From Ostrinia nubilalis (taxonomy: Eukaryota; Arthropoda; Insecta; Lepidoptera; Crambidae), in NCBI RefSeq assembly GCF_963855985.1, contig NC_087104.1, positions 3,286,001 to 3,350,000 on the forward strand: a stretch of 64,000 nucleotides of DNA, in the 5' to 3' direction. The notes beneath the pieces were generated by a model. It searched no databases. It had not been told where the DNA came from and saw nothing but the letters and a program-made list of their open reading frames with translations. A program made the position numbers and the translations under genes. Below are positions 1-12,200 of this stretch, in pieces. The first letter of the stretch is position 1; each line of letters begins with the position of its first letter.

Positions 1-10
1 ATGATATATG

Positions 11-401
11 AGAGCCACGGGCCATATCCGGCTCGAAGGACTAGGTACGAAGTGTGGCGAGCTGAGTGTTCTCCTTCCGCGACCCTGGTTCTGTCGCCGT
101 GCGGTATGATAACCTTTAGTTAGATAGAGAGAGAGAGAGAGAACTCTGTATTGTACACCACATAACACACATATATTATAAGAGCCACGGGCCATATCCG
201 GCTTGAAGGACTAGCCATGGAGCGCGGCGAGCTGAGTGTTCTCCTTCCGCGACCCCGGTTCTGTCGCCGTGCGGTATGATAACCTTTAGATAAAGAGAGA
301 GAACTCTGTATTGTACCACATGACACACATAATATATTATAAGAGCCACGGGCCATATCCGGCTCGAAGGACTAGCCACGGAGCGCGGCGAGCTAAGTGC
401 C
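11..401 (+). repeat. Tandem remnants of the first NGLY1 PAW exon
   Basis: Three head-to-tail copies start near 11, 181 and 341, with a period of 160-170 bp. Each resembles the functional exon at 6291-6419 but lacks its middle part; the third is cut off after about 60 bp. The first two share the ending GTCGCCGTGCGGTA, which in the real exon is the splice donor. GA-rich microsatellite and a CACATAACACACATATATTATA-like linker separate the units. None keeps an acceptor plus an open frame, so they are read as decayed exon duplications, not used exons. Confidence 0.75.
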
Positions 402-653
402 ACCGCACGCTAGGGGAGCTCGCGCAGCTCATGTGCGGGAGGTGAGCTATCAAAGCGGAGAGAGACGTAAGCTGTGCGTAGCGGAGATGTGAGCTGTGAG
501 ACCTTGGAATTACGTTTTCAGGTGTGGGAGACACGGGAAGAAGGTAACCGGGCGCGCAAGCGTTACGCGACCGCCTAACTACAAACACCTCTACTGTGGC
601 GCGCTGCCGCTAGCTCGCTCCCGGCACAAAATTCTATAGAGAAATGAGTCCAA

Positions 654-757
654 TGCCCGTACCATCAATCCCTAATTTTTAAGTGACCCCTATGGTTACA
701 AATAACAGGAATTTTGTTGACATAGGGGTCACATAAATATTAGGGATTGATATCATA
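654..757. mobile_element. Decayed 116-bp-family MITE, copy 1
   Basis: Inverted ends CCATCAATCCCTAATTTTT and its complement, with AAGTGACCCC and GGGGTCAC inside, match two better copies at 8193-8308 and 62140-62255. The outer 10-15 bp have diverged here, so the target duplication cannot be read. The rest of 402-1100 holds no gene I can support; it is flank of the exon-remnant array and of the LINE that follows. Confidence 0.7.
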
Positions 758-1548
758 AGTCATCTTCTATCCTCTAGAGAAAGAGTTTTGTCATCATCTT
801 TTGACCTCTCCGCTCGATCCATTTCCACTAATGCTAAGCGAAGAGAAGATGATGAAATAACAAAATCGGACCGATTTATTCGAAACACATATCATTTCAC
901 GAGCAAAGCAAGCCTAAACAACACAAAACGCCGCGCCAAGATGAGTTGAAATGCATGTATCGACGAGCTGGTTCCTACCCGGACCGGCGTCAGACCGGTT
1001 CGTCGCCGAGTCGACCATCGATGAAATAACCGGCACCGGACCGGATAGAAACCGTCAACATACGCCCGAACAAAATATATTTTTCTTTCTTCTTTTTTTT
1101 TCCTGTGGCAACACTACCGCTAACAGCTGATTTGAACTTGTCCCAATTTATTTACTGATTTTTATTTAATTTAATATCATAAATGGTCTCTAAACTCATC
1201 ACTGTTACTGTTTTATGTAATTATAAGTGAAATAACGTTTAAATCTGTGTATTGCATTGTGTTTATGGTGCAAATTGTGCAAATACTTAAGACCGATTTG
1301 ACAGTGCAATTGCGAAAATATTACGTTGGATTTTGTTAACATTGTTCTATCTTTCGAAACAGGTACCTATTTGTTTTATATTTACAACAGTAGTGCATAT
1401 TTTAGAAACGAAATACTATTATTGTGACCTTATACTGTCACCCGCGTAAGAGGTTATATTTACCTACATTTTTGTCAACCTCCAATTATTGATCAATTGA
1501 TCCTTTGGCATTTACATTTTAATACTTTATTATTTACCAAAAGAAACA

Positions 1549-3120
1549 ATGCTTACACGTAAAGCCTTTGCTCGCCGGGAGGAGTCCCAACTCCAACTGG
1601 CTTTGAGAGATTTGAAGGCAGCCAAAGACTTGATTGAGCAATTAAATAGGGAAAGAGAGGACAATGAGAGGGAGCTGATGGATGTGTGGGATAAAAACAA
1701 GCATTTAAAGAAAGAGATGGCTGAGCTGCACACCAACTATGAGACAATTGTAGAGGAACGGAATAGGCTACAATTAATCATTGACGGGTTTGGTGAGTGC
1801 AATGAAGAGTACGTACACAACCTCAGACGTATGACCATCATGAAACAAGACCTTTATGATGCTCACAGCCATATCGAATTAATGGAAGCTGAAAGAGAAG
1901 CCTGCACAGCCACCAAAACCCAAATCATGTTTGACGAGTTAGTCGGTAGTGCGCCCAGCCTGACCCAAACTGCATCTGACAAACAATTAATTACCATAGA
2001 CCTAACTTGTGATAATACTTTAAACAATACTCCTGTATGTGGTAAGATTGTCAGATGCAGTAAAAATAAATTTAAAAAGTATGTAAAAATTAGTAATTAT
2101 ATTAAAAAAACAAATAAGTTGATTAAAAAACAAAAATGCTTATACAACAAAGTAAACTATATAAATGAGAGACAGCGTCTAAAGAATGAGCTTGACATAT
2201 GTTCCACAATGTTAGAGAATAGTGTACTGAAATATGAACATGATGTCGAAAACCTAGAATATAAATTATGTAATCTTAAGAAATCTTTGAACACAATGTC
2301 TGAACGGTATCAATGTACAAAAAAAGAGTGTGATGAACATTTCCAGGCTTTGAAAAAATTTATATCTAATTGCAACTGTCAAAATTCTATCCTATTGGAT
2401 GAATCTTGTACAGATAGTTTTCAGTCTGGTTGTGAGTCACCACCTACTCTAAACACCCTAAACAAAGACTACTGTCCTAGGATATCACACACATTTACCA
2501 GCGGCTCCCCAACTAAAAATATTGAAAAAACCAACATAGTAATGTTCAGTGATGAGTTAGGCAAAAATATGGGCCAACTTATTAATAGTTACTTGGGACA
2601 AAGTGTAATCAACCATTGTTTACCGGGTGCTTCCTATTTACAAATTATGAGAAAAATAACAAATTATTCGTTCTCAATAAATACCACATTAGTAATTTTA
2701 ATAGGAAATAGGGGCAATGTAGGCAAAAAAGACCTACTAAATATTTTTGATAGCTTATGTTTACTTAATGTAGATAAAATAATTTTGTTCACATTCCCCT
2801 ACAGTAGAAGCTTGCCACAGGAGGAAAATAATTTAAGATATACATTGAATTTGACATTGAATACACTGACATATAATCAATGCAAATTCCATGTAATTGA
2901 CATTAACAATTATTTAAAAAATAAATGTTTATTGACAATAGATAAATATAATTATCTAAATAAATATTGTAAAAGACGAATAGCGAATTCGCTATCATAT
3001 TTTATTAAATATTTAGCCATTAATTTGGCTAGTCAATCTGCTTTTATTGAGCAGAACATGGATGTTCGACCCTTGGAATCTGTTCCAAATCATAATTTAA
3101 ATTACATCGTAAGACAATAG
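1549..3120 (+). CDS. LINE ORF1, coiled coil plus esterase-like domain (523 aa)
   Basis: Residues 1-80 are charged and heptad-like (E, K, R and L rich), predicting a coiled coil for trimerisation and RNA binding. The middle (about 170-270) is Lys and Cys rich. From about residue 325 the segments VMFSDELGKNMGQ and VILIGNRGNVGK resemble the nucleophile block and block III of SGNH hydrolases, a fold known in ORF1 proteins of CR1-group LINEs; this match is inference from short motifs. The frame is open from ATG to TAG. The stop at 3118-3120 lies inside the upstream extension of the ORF2 frame, which is -1 relative to ORF1. Confidence 0.85.
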   Translation: MLTRKAFARREESQLQLALRDLKAAKDLIEQLNREREDNERELMDVWDKNKHLKKEMAELHTNYETIVEERNRLQLIIDGFGECNEEYVHNLRRMTIMKQDLYDAHSHIELMEAEREACTATKTQIMFDELVGSAPSLTQTASDKQLITIDLTCDNTLNNTPVCGKIVRCSKNKFKKYVKISNYIKKTNKLIKKQKCLYNKVNYINERQRLKNELDICSTMLENSVLKYEHDVENLEYKLCNLKKSLNTMSERYQCTKKECDEHFQALKKFISNCNCQNSILLDESCTDSFQSGCESPPTLNTLNKDYCPRISHTFTSGSPTKNIEKTNIVMFSDELGKNMGQLINSYLGQSVINHCLPGASYLQIMRKITNYSFSINTTLVILIGNRGNVGKKDLLNIFDSLCLLNVDKIILFTFPYSRSLPQEENNLRYTLNLTLNTLTYNQCKFHVIDINNYLKNKCLLTIDKYNYLNKYCKRRIANSLSYFIKYLAINLASQSAFIEQNMDVRPLESVPNHNLNYIVRQ

Positions 3121-3173
3121 AGGATAACTCTGGCATACAAAATTCGGGTACAAAGAAATTTAACGGTTTTAAT

Positions 3174-6014
3174 TTGGTGCATCAAAATGTACAAGGCTTC
3201 TCCGGCAAAGACTTGGAAATTGAGTTATTTATCCAAGAATTGAATATTCATGTCTTATGTTTAACGGAACATTGGCTCAGGCAATATGAACTAATGCTGA
3301 GCATTAATAATTATAAGCTTATTAGTTCATTCACTAGAGAGTTAGCTATTCGTGGAGGGTCACTAATATTAATCAATGATAAATTAAAATGTAAAGAGCG
3401 TAAAGATATTGTATCTCTCTCTGTCGAGCGAACTATTGAGCTGTCATGTGCAGAACTGGACGACTATGTTATTGTATGTGTATATAGACCCCCATCTAGT
3501 AACTATGAATTATTTGAAACCACAATGGAAGAGGTACTTAGAAGAGTGTGTAATAGTTCAAAGAAAGTAGTTGTATGTGGAGACTTTAATATTAATATAA
3601 TAGAAGATTCCTCTCTTTCAATACGGTTTTTAAATTTATTCAAATCTTTTAACTTGTTAAATCTTTTCTCTGAACCAACTAGGGTGACTCCAACATCAGC
3701 TACTTGCTTAGACAATATATTCTGTAACTGCTTAGTGCTAGAGAAATCAATAATAAATTTTGTTAATTCTGATCATTGCGGTCAAATAGTGTCATTTCAA
3801 CACCATTTTGTGCCATCGAGCAAGGAAATAGAATATAGACCAGTCACTGCATCCCAGAAAGACAAATTTAAATCTCAAATATCTAATAAGGTCCCACTTT
3901 TGCATTATTTTAACTGTAGTATAAATATTTTATATGAGCAATTATTTGAATTAATTAAAAATGAGTTCAATAAAACTTTTCCTAAGAAAACAATTATTAT
4001 TAAAAACAATAAAACTAAATTCAGTGACTGGGCTACAGTAGGTATTTATATTAGTAGGAAAAAAATGTTTGAATTATATGGTAGAAAAGCCTATAGTAGC
4101 GACCCGGACTTTATAGAATATGTAAAAAAATACTCAAAAGTTTTTAAACAAGTTTGTACCATGGCAAAATCTATTTACATACGTGACAAAATTAAAAACT
4201 CTGGCAACAAAATTAAAGCTACTTGGAATTGTATTAATAAAGAAACTTGTAGAATTATATCTCGGGATGACACATTCGCATTAAAAATTGATAATAAGTA
4301 TATTAAATGCAATGATAAGGTAGCAAACGCATTCGAAGGTTACTTCTCAAATGTACCAATCATAACAACAAGCAATCTTAATTCATGTTCATATCAGGCA
4401 ATGTCTCTTCTCGAGGGTTGTGTTGATGTTTGCAATAGCCCATTAAAATTTAGACAAATAGACCCCATAGTTATTATAAAAACTTTCAAAGAACTAAATA
4501 TAAAAAAGACAGAGGATATATGGGGCATATCAACAGACATAATAAAACCCATCATTCCTCTTATAGCTCCCCATTTAGCTCATATCTTTAATGAATGTAT
4601 TAACGAAGGTCAGTTCCCTACCCTGATGAAACATAGTAAAATCATACCATTATTTAAAGCAGGAGACAAAAGTGACCCATCCAACTTTAGACCTATATCG
4701 ATACTACCTGCGCTCAGTAAAATATTTGAAAAAATTATTTTCAATCAACTACTGTCTCATTTTAACTTAAATAAACTGTTTCATGAAAAACAATATGGGT
4801 TCACAAAAGGGAAAAGTACGACCGATGCAGGGGTTGCTCTTATCAAACACATTTTCGATGCTTGGCAGGAGAAAAAGGATGCTATTGGTGTATTTTGTGA
4901 CTTATCGAAGGCGTTTGACTGTGTTGATCATCAAACTCTGTTATTTAAGCTAGAACATTATGGCGTATCAGGCAAGGCCTTAAGCCTATTATACTCTTAC
5001 CTCTCAGACAGATTACAAAAAGTAAATATTCACGGAACTAACTCTTCGGGCGCCCCCCTAAAAATGGGAGTGCCCCAAGGCTCAATACTGGGACCATTGC
5101 TCTTTCTGATTTATATAAATGATCTACCTTTTTATTCAAAGGACCTTTGTGAGATAGTATTATTTGCTGATGACACTTCTTTAATTTTTAAAACTGACAG
5201 GCGTCAGGAAATATTTGACGACGTGAATAATGCTCTTTCCAAAGTATTAGACTGGTTTACAACTAATAATTTGCTATTAAACGCAAAAAAAACTAAATGT
5301 TTAAAATTCACTATGCCTAATGTCAAACAAGTTAATACTAATATTACAGTAAATAATGAACGCATTGAACTGATAAACTCTACTGTCTTTCTAGGTATTA
5401 CCCTAGACTGTAAATTACAATGGGGCCCCCATATTGCTGCCTTGGCGGGAAGACTTAGTTCAGCTGCCTTTGCGGTGAGAAAGATCAGAAACTTGACTGA
5501 TGTTGAAACAGCAAGGCTTGTATATTTTAGTTATTTTCATAGTATTATGTCTTATGGTCTTTTACTGTGGGGCTCAGCAGCAGACATAGAATCAATTTTC
5601 ATTTTACAGAAAAGAGCTGTTCGGGCAATATACGGTCTTAAACCACGTGACTCGCTTAGAGAAGTTTTTAAAGAAATCAATATATTGACTGTGGCTTCGC
5701 AATACATATTTGATAACATTATGTATGTCCGTAAACATATACATTTATTTACTAAGAAAAGTGACGTCCACTCATTTAACACGAGACATAAGAATAAACT
5801 TGCTGTTCCATCATTCAGGTTGCATAAGATAGGTAATTCATTCTTGGGGAAATGTATTACCATATTTAACAAAATACCACACAACCTTGTCGAATTGCCA
5901 ATAAACAAATTTAAGATACATATAAAAAATACCCTTATGTCCAAAGGGTACTACAAGGTTCGAGACTATATTGATGACAAGGATGCGTGGTCAGTTCAGT
6001 CTGCACATATTTGA
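3174..6014 (+). CDS. LINE ORF2, endonuclease and reverse transcriptase (946 aa)
   Basis: The N-terminal 220 residues show an exonuclease-endonuclease-phosphatase fold: HQNVQGF start, LTEHWL, VCVYRPP, VVCGDFNIN and the SDHCGQ motif near the end of the domain. Reverse transcriptase occupies about residues 460-730, with IIPLFKAGD, FRPISILP, GVPQGSILGPLLFLIYINDL and the catalytic FADDTSL. The C-terminal region is a thumb-like domain ending in a basic stretch. No RNase H follows. The given start codes Leu (TTG); the frame stays open upstream past the ORF1 stop, so ORF2 probably starts by reinitiation or frameshift. The frame is uninterrupted, so this copy may be young. Confidence 0.92.
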   Translation: MVHQNVQGFSGKDLEIELFIQELNIHVLCLTEHWLRQYELMLSINNYKLISSFTRELAIRGGSLILINDKLKCKERKDIVSLSVERTIELSCAELDDYVIVCVYRPPSSNYELFETTMEEVLRRVCNSSKKVVVCGDFNINIIEDSSLSIRFLNLFKSFNLLNLFSEPTRVTPTSATCLDNIFCNCLVLEKSIINFVNSDHCGQIVSFQHHFVPSSKEIEYRPVTASQKDKFKSQISNKVPLLHYFNCSINILYEQLFELIKNEFNKTFPKKTIIIKNNKTKFSDWATVGIYISRKKMFELYGRKAYSSDPDFIEYVKKYSKVFKQVCTMAKSIYIRDKIKNSGNKIKATWNCINKETCRIISRDDTFALKIDNKYIKCNDKVANAFEGYFSNVPIITTSNLNSCSYQAMSLLEGCVDVCNSPLKFRQIDPIVIIKTFKELNIKKTEDIWGISTDIIKPIIPLIAPHLAHIFNECINEGQFPTLMKHSKIIPLFKAGDKSDPSNFRPISILPALSKIFEKIIFNQLLSHFNLNKLFHEKQYGFTKGKSTTDAGVALIKHIFDAWQEKKDAIGVFCDLSKAFDCVDHQTLLFKLEHYGVSGKALSLLYSYLSDRLQKVNIHGTNSSGAPLKMGVPQGSILGPLLFLIYINDLPFYSKDLCEIVLFADDTSLIFKTDRRQEIFDDVNNALSKVLDWFTTNNLLLNAKKTKCLKFTMPNVKQVNTNITVNNERIELINSTVFLGITLDCKLQWGPHIAALAGRLSSAAFAVRKIRNLTDVETARLVYFSYFHSIMSYGLLLWGSAADIESIFILQKRAVRAIYGLKPRDSLREVFKEINILTVASQYIFDNIMYVRKHIHLFTKKSDVHSFNTRHKNKLAVPSFRLHKIGNSFLGKCITIFNKIPHNLVELPINKFKIHIKNTLMSKGYYKVRDYIDDKDAWSVQSAHI

Positions 6015-6290
6015 TGTACTTAAATTTGACTATTCTTACCGTTAGATAATTCCTGGCAATAAGTGGTGACTGAGTTTGTTCCGGCGTTTCTTCTCAGCAC
6101 TTGCCATATGTTTGTCTCGAAGCGCTGGTAGGGCCCAAAAGATAAGGAGACATGTAAAGTGCCCCATAAGGGCTACCTTTTCTTTTTTTATTATTTTCTA
6201 TTGACGTTCATAAGTGCCACTTGTGGTCTAAACTGAATAAATATTTTTTTGATTTTGATTTTTTTGATTTTGATTTTTTCCGTCTTGCAG

Positions 6291-9200
6291 AAAGCCAAGC
6301 GACTACGAGTGTCACGGGCGTATATCGGGCTCGAAGGAGTGGCGCACGGACCGCGGCGAGCTGGGCTGCGCCGCCGGGAAGGAGTTCATCTTCCGCGATC
6401 CTGGCTCCGTCGCCGTGCGGTAGGTGAAAATTTAGGCCCTTTTCACGCTCGGAAAGCTCACTGAGCGCTGTAACTACTTGTAGTTCTGTATTTGTAATAA
6501 ACATAAGTCGGTATGTGTAAATGTTTTTCAAAGTTAATTTGGACTACCTACTACCTACCCATACACGTTTCACAAATAGTTTTGGGAAAGTTTTTCCAGA
6601 GACACTTACTTTATGTAGACTGAATTAAACTTGCAGATTAATTCGTAGAACTTTTCAAATAAATTATGCGCCCTATCATTCACGAACTAAAATGCGAATC
6701 ATTTGGACAAATATTTACAAATGGTTTTTGTGCATCTTTACAATCATTTTGACACGTGTCTGTAACTGGCAAAAGCGTTTGCGTTCTTGAGCCTAGTAAC
6801 AAACGTTTTTTCCGACTTCAAAAAGAAGGAAGGTTCTCAATTCGACCTCTTCTTATACCCACAGTTACTACCCAGCCGCGGACGAGTACCGCGTGACAGG
6901 CCAGGCCACAGTATCGCCGTGGAGCGCCGGCGCCTTCGCCGCGAGAAACGTCTTCCGCAAAGTCGAGTACGACTGGCAGCAGGTCTACATCGCTAGGGAA
7001 GGTAAGGGATAGTTTTAGCGGGGAAACTGGATTGATATTTAATCGGCATTTAAAGGGGGGAGGGGGCAGGTTATGTGGGGTTCGCCTCATATCATACAAG
7101 GCGTCTCGAATCTTTGATCGCGGAGAAACTTGAATCATCGTTTTATTCGAGTCGTCGATTCGAACTACCTACGGGTAATTTAAATTGATTCAGACACTCT
7201 CCAGCTAGACGGTGTATGGTAGAAGCAGTCCAATCGTGATGAAAAGTAGAATAGGTACCTAAACTCTCGTGGATGTCGTAAGAGGTGACTAAGGCTAAGG
7301 GGCAAATGCGCGAACATCAGACCTCCCCAAGTAGGTAGGGAGTGTAAACCAAATCCTCCTTTTGTCTCTGGTAAAAATTATAGGGTCGTGCTCCTGCAGT
7401 AGAGAATATTAACCTGATGTGTGGGGAATTCTTCAGATAACGCGGCCACGGGCTGATCTTTCCAATCCAGACGGATTATTCTAGCCAACGTAGGGAGTGA
7501 AGGCCTGAGACCCTCTTGTAAATTAGAGGTTCGTGCTTCTGCAGTGGAAACTAAATGACCTGATGATGTCCCCAGAGGGCGCGGCTAAGTGTTTCATATC
7601 GTGGAAGCACGCGCCATATATAGCGCGTGCTTCGACTCGCTGTGCGCACGCGCCTCCTTCCTACGCCACCTTCCAGGTGGGCAGGTCGAATGGCGCGTGC
7701 GGTTTTTATTGACCTTTATATTCACACGGAGAGACTGTGTGTAGGACTACCTCCAGCTAGAGGAGTATTAATGGAAACATTCCAATAGTGACGTTACAGT
7801 GTAATTCCGGCCGAGGAAAAAGGATCACTCTTCCCATGGACGTAAAAAGTGACTTATGAAATTATGCACAAATACGCGAACAAAAGTCCTTCCCTAAGGC
7901 CTACCCGTCTGACCAGCGTGGGGAGTGTAGGCCAAAACTTCAATTTTCTTCTGATGTCTACAGAGGGCGCGGAAAAAGGCTTCATGTCGTGGAAGCTGCG
8001 CGCCATAGACGGCGCATGCTTCGACTCGCTGTGCGCGCGCGCCTCCTACGCCACCTTCCACTCGGGACAGGTGGAGTGGCCGTGCTGTTCTTTGATATGG
8101 ACTAACATGGAGTGTCTTTGAGTGTAGGCTGTTCTGTCCAGCTTATCCTATGGAATAGGATCTCTCCCGTAGAATGTGTAAAAGGCGATTAATGCCCGTT
8201 TTCACCATCAATCCCAAATTTTTAAGTGACCCCTTTTAGAACAAAATGCCTGTTATGTGGTACCATAGGGGTCACTTAACAATTAGGGATTGATGGTGAA
8301 AACGGGCATAAGAGACTTATCCGAAGCCTGCTCACCCCATCTGGCTAGCGCAGGGCCCCTACGGCAAGGGTTGTAAACCAAATCCTTTTGCCTCTAGTAA
8401 ATTAGGGAGGCTAGTTGCTCTTGCAGCAGAGACTATTGGTATAGAGGGTTGTGCTCCTGCACTGGAAGATAAATGACTTGATAATGTTGATGACGTGTGT
8501 GGTGATGGACTAATGAATGATATGATATATGGTGACGTCTCCAGAGGGCGCGGAAAAAGGCTTCATGTCGTGGAAGCTGCGCGCCATAGACGGGGCATGC
8601 TTCGACTCGCTGTGCGCGCGCGCCTCCTACGCCACCTTCCACTCGGGGCAGGTGGAATGGCGCGTTCGGTTCTTATTGACCTTTATATTCACACGGAGAG
8701 ACTGTGTGTAGGACTACCTCCAGCTAGAGGAGTATTAATGGAAACATTCCAATAGTGACGTTACAGTGTAATTCCGGCCGATTAAAAAGGATCAATCTTC
8801 CCATGGACGTAAAAAGTGACTTTGTAGCGTTGCAGTTTTGGCTGTTTTTCACAAATTGTTTTTCTTACTCGATATTTGGATTTGGGATACCACTGGCGAC
8901 ATCTATTGGCGTGATTTTGAATTAATTTGCAATAGATGGCGCTTTTTGCTCAGTCAATTCAAATATATTTTATTGAAACATTTCCTAATGTTTTTGTTTT
9001 GATTATTCTATTTTTTAATAGAATATTTTCAGTGTTCAGGAGATTGTTTTCATCATGGTTTTTATTAGTATTTGCTTTTTACCTAAGCGGCGAAACGAAA
9101 CGTCTTGCGATGTCGATGACTCGCAGGCTGTCAGTTGAGCTGTCAAATCACTTTGGAATTTTGGTCGATCTTGCGCAACCGCAATTTTATTATTTTCGGG

Positions 9201-12200
9201 GATGTAATCCCCTGTGTTTTAAATCGTGTGTTGCAGAATGCATCCACGATAATTTCATAATATAATTTAAAATAATCACACATGAGGTAAGTTCCCGTCG
9301 GAGAATTTATTTATTTTTCGTGATTGATATTTTTCGTATTCCAGTACGTGGTATTTTATGTGATGGTTTCTTTCAGAAATTCCCTAAATTCTATTCGGAT
9401 GAGGGTATTGGGTTGCTGAGGGCTGCGAGCGAAGCTCAAATTAGTGAACAGCCTTCGTAAGTATTTCTTTCCCATTGCGGGGTTTTTCATAACCTAATGC
9501 CACGTTCCACATGTGATGCTGACAGTGTATTTTTCGTTTCAGATGCGGGATTTCAAATTTTATATTTTATATTTCATATTTTACGATTTTACATTTCATA
9601 TTTTAGATATTTCAATATTTCATATTGATTTCTATAATTATTACTCCTTTCTGAACTGCTGATCTCTTCGCATTTCCTCCTTGTCATCAAACCTCTGTCT
9701 CTGCAAGAGTTTGAACGCTTACCTGTCAAAGAGATGCAAGAGCTTCACCTGGCACTGCGCGCTTGAGGCCGTGGAGGACGCTGCTTGTAACCTAAAAGTG
9801 TGCGAGACCCGTTGGACCCCGGAAGAAGAGAGGAACGTTCAGGGTAACGGCTTATAACCGCATGGCTTCCAAGGTACCCACTTTTCCATCCTTCAAGTAG
9901 GAGTCTTTCCGACCTGACATCGCGCAGTTATCTTAACTAGTAGAGTCTTTTAATATTTAGGCTGAGTTTTAAGAAATTTGTAGTGGCAATAATATTCACC
10001 AAACCGAACCTAATTAACGACCCTGAATCCCTTGAGATTGGCACTATTACAGTAGTTATTATAATATCGTAATTGTTAACTATATACGAGCATACGAGAT
10101 AAAAATAAATTGTGTCAATTGAGAGGGAGCTGTTTTATTTACATTTTCTAATTTCACACAAGGAACGGTAACTTATATAAATTTCTGCAAGCCGGACAAC
10201 CTCTTTTTCACGTGCAGACAATTCACCATCTTCTCCGTCTGCACCGGTGGCGGTTCAATTCCAGTCACCAAGCCGCCAGGAAAAAATCCTTTCTTGCAGT
10301 GGCGCCCATCTTTTGATGTTTATTATTGCCACATTATTTTTTATGAAGTTTATGGGTGGAAAGCCAATAATAGAAGCAACATTGTGTGCTGACTATCCGC
10401 TCATACACTTCTATTTTGTTGTTAAATATTTTTTATTAGGGAATCTCTCATGTGTGTGCTGTTGTTTGTCTTGTTTTTTTTGTAATTTATTTTATTTGTG
10501 ATGCCCACATAATTTTTTTCAAGTTGTCAACCTTTTACATATTATTATGTTAACCATTATAACAGAGCGTACTACTCTATATGAGGTTAGTTTACATGAT
10601 GTTAGGTTACATATTTTTTTTGTGTTGCAACCTCTTATTTTGTATATTGTGTTGGGACAAGTAAGTAACATTTGTTTGTTAGGTTATATTTATTTTATAC
10701 CTACACTGCTTTTGGGCTTTATAGCTTATAACTTTTAGTTACTTACTTTAATTATATTGTTTTTACATACAAGACAAACACAGTTTAATTTTAATTTTAG
10801 TGTTTATTTATTTGTACTCATATTAAGTAAGTACATAATGTATTCTAAAGTACCTACCCGGATATTTTGTTACATAATGTTAACTGATAACTTCAATATT
10901 GTTTATGTACTTAGGTAACAAATTGCTTTTGTGTCACTATGGACATGTAACTTTTTATTTCATGTTACCTAGTACACATTATTTTGTATTACATAATGTT
11001 AGCATAATATTATAATTTTTATTTGAAATTTTAATTAATTTAATTTGGCTATAATTTTGATAACTTAAGGCAGATATTCCTATTAGTTTTTAGGCATTAT
11101 ACTGCAGTGTATTATAAGGTTTGGTACATAATGTTATTACTGGTTAGTGAGTTGTTTGTGGGTACACTTACTAACTTGTTGATTTTTATACGGGAATAAC
11201 TTAATTGTTTATTATTTTGGTTTTGATAACAATTAAAAGTTATTAATTTTAGTAAAGTGCCATTCTCTTGAATTTGTATAAATAAGATTAATAATTTTTA
11301 TAACTAACTTTTGGAAAATATTTTTGCCACATAGTTTTTTTTCAAAAATAATTCATGATTAAGCTACCTTCTATAAGGAAGATTTTTTTTGAAATTATAG
11401 TTATGCCAAGGTTCTCAGTCGTAGGACTTAGGATTTTCTTTGTTCTGGGTAGGTAGGTACTTTGGTAACTAACTTGAGTTTAGTTTTTAGATTTTTTTTT
11501 GACACAATCGTATTGTGTAATGTATTTCTGTTGGGAATTTGATAGATTCTTTTATAGCAAAATTTTTTTGGACACATTCGAGTTGTCGGGTATCTGCTAC
11601 AGTTTTGCCTCGGTGCTTTATCTGTAACTTAAAGTTCAGATTTTTTTTTTCCAGAGATTTTATCTCTGTGTTTTTGTTTTGTTTTGTGTGAGTGCTATGT
11701 ATCTCCTATATACATGCCTCGTTTGTTTTGTCTTTTCCAGGGATGACATCATGTGCTTTTATGCACTATTCCCTGTGTTTTGTGTTTTGTTGCGATGACG
11801 TCCAATTTATATTGTGGCCAGCGACATTTTTGTTCTGTGGTTTTTAACCCAGACATTTTTTCTAGGGATGACATGTGTTGAAATATACACTTTCCCTAGG
11901 GCCCACTGGATGGCTATTCCAGAAAATATGTTCGTAATGGCCGAAATAGCCTTACAACGTTACTGGGGATTCGAGTACCACTGGTTCACAGTTGGGACTC
12001 TATGGGGAATTTTGAATGCAGGTGGCAAGCAGTGTAATTTGAAACTGATGCTTACAGGTATGAAAGAGAGGTATGAAAGATGATTGTATGTTAGTGTTGG
12101 GTTTTATTTATGCTCGGACAGCAGAGATTGTTTTAGGTTTGAAGAACATCAGTCCTGGTAGTTGGTTTTCATCTGGTTTGTTTTGCTTAGTGAAAAGTCA

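Larger units (their letters stand above)
1105..6280 (+). mobile_element. Near full-length two-ORF non-LTR retrotransposon (LINE, CR1/Jockey type)
   Basis: Two long open frames (1549-3120 and about 3174-6014) are followed by a 3' UTR and a TTTTGAT-repeat tail at about 6245-6280. ORF1 has a coiled coil plus an SGNH-esterase-like domain. ORF2 has an AP-type endonuclease followed by reverse transcriptase and no RNase H. That combination fits the CR1/Jockey group. The 5' boundary is uncertain (about 1080-1110) and no target duplication was found. The element lies in an NGLY1 intron in the same orientation as the gene, and its tail ends about 10 bp before the splice acceptor of the next exon. Confidence 0.88.

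Noticed and set aside
8936..9265. 109-codon frame found identically at 12518-12847
   Set aside because: The identity comes from LTR duplication; composition is AT-driven and no domain is visible.
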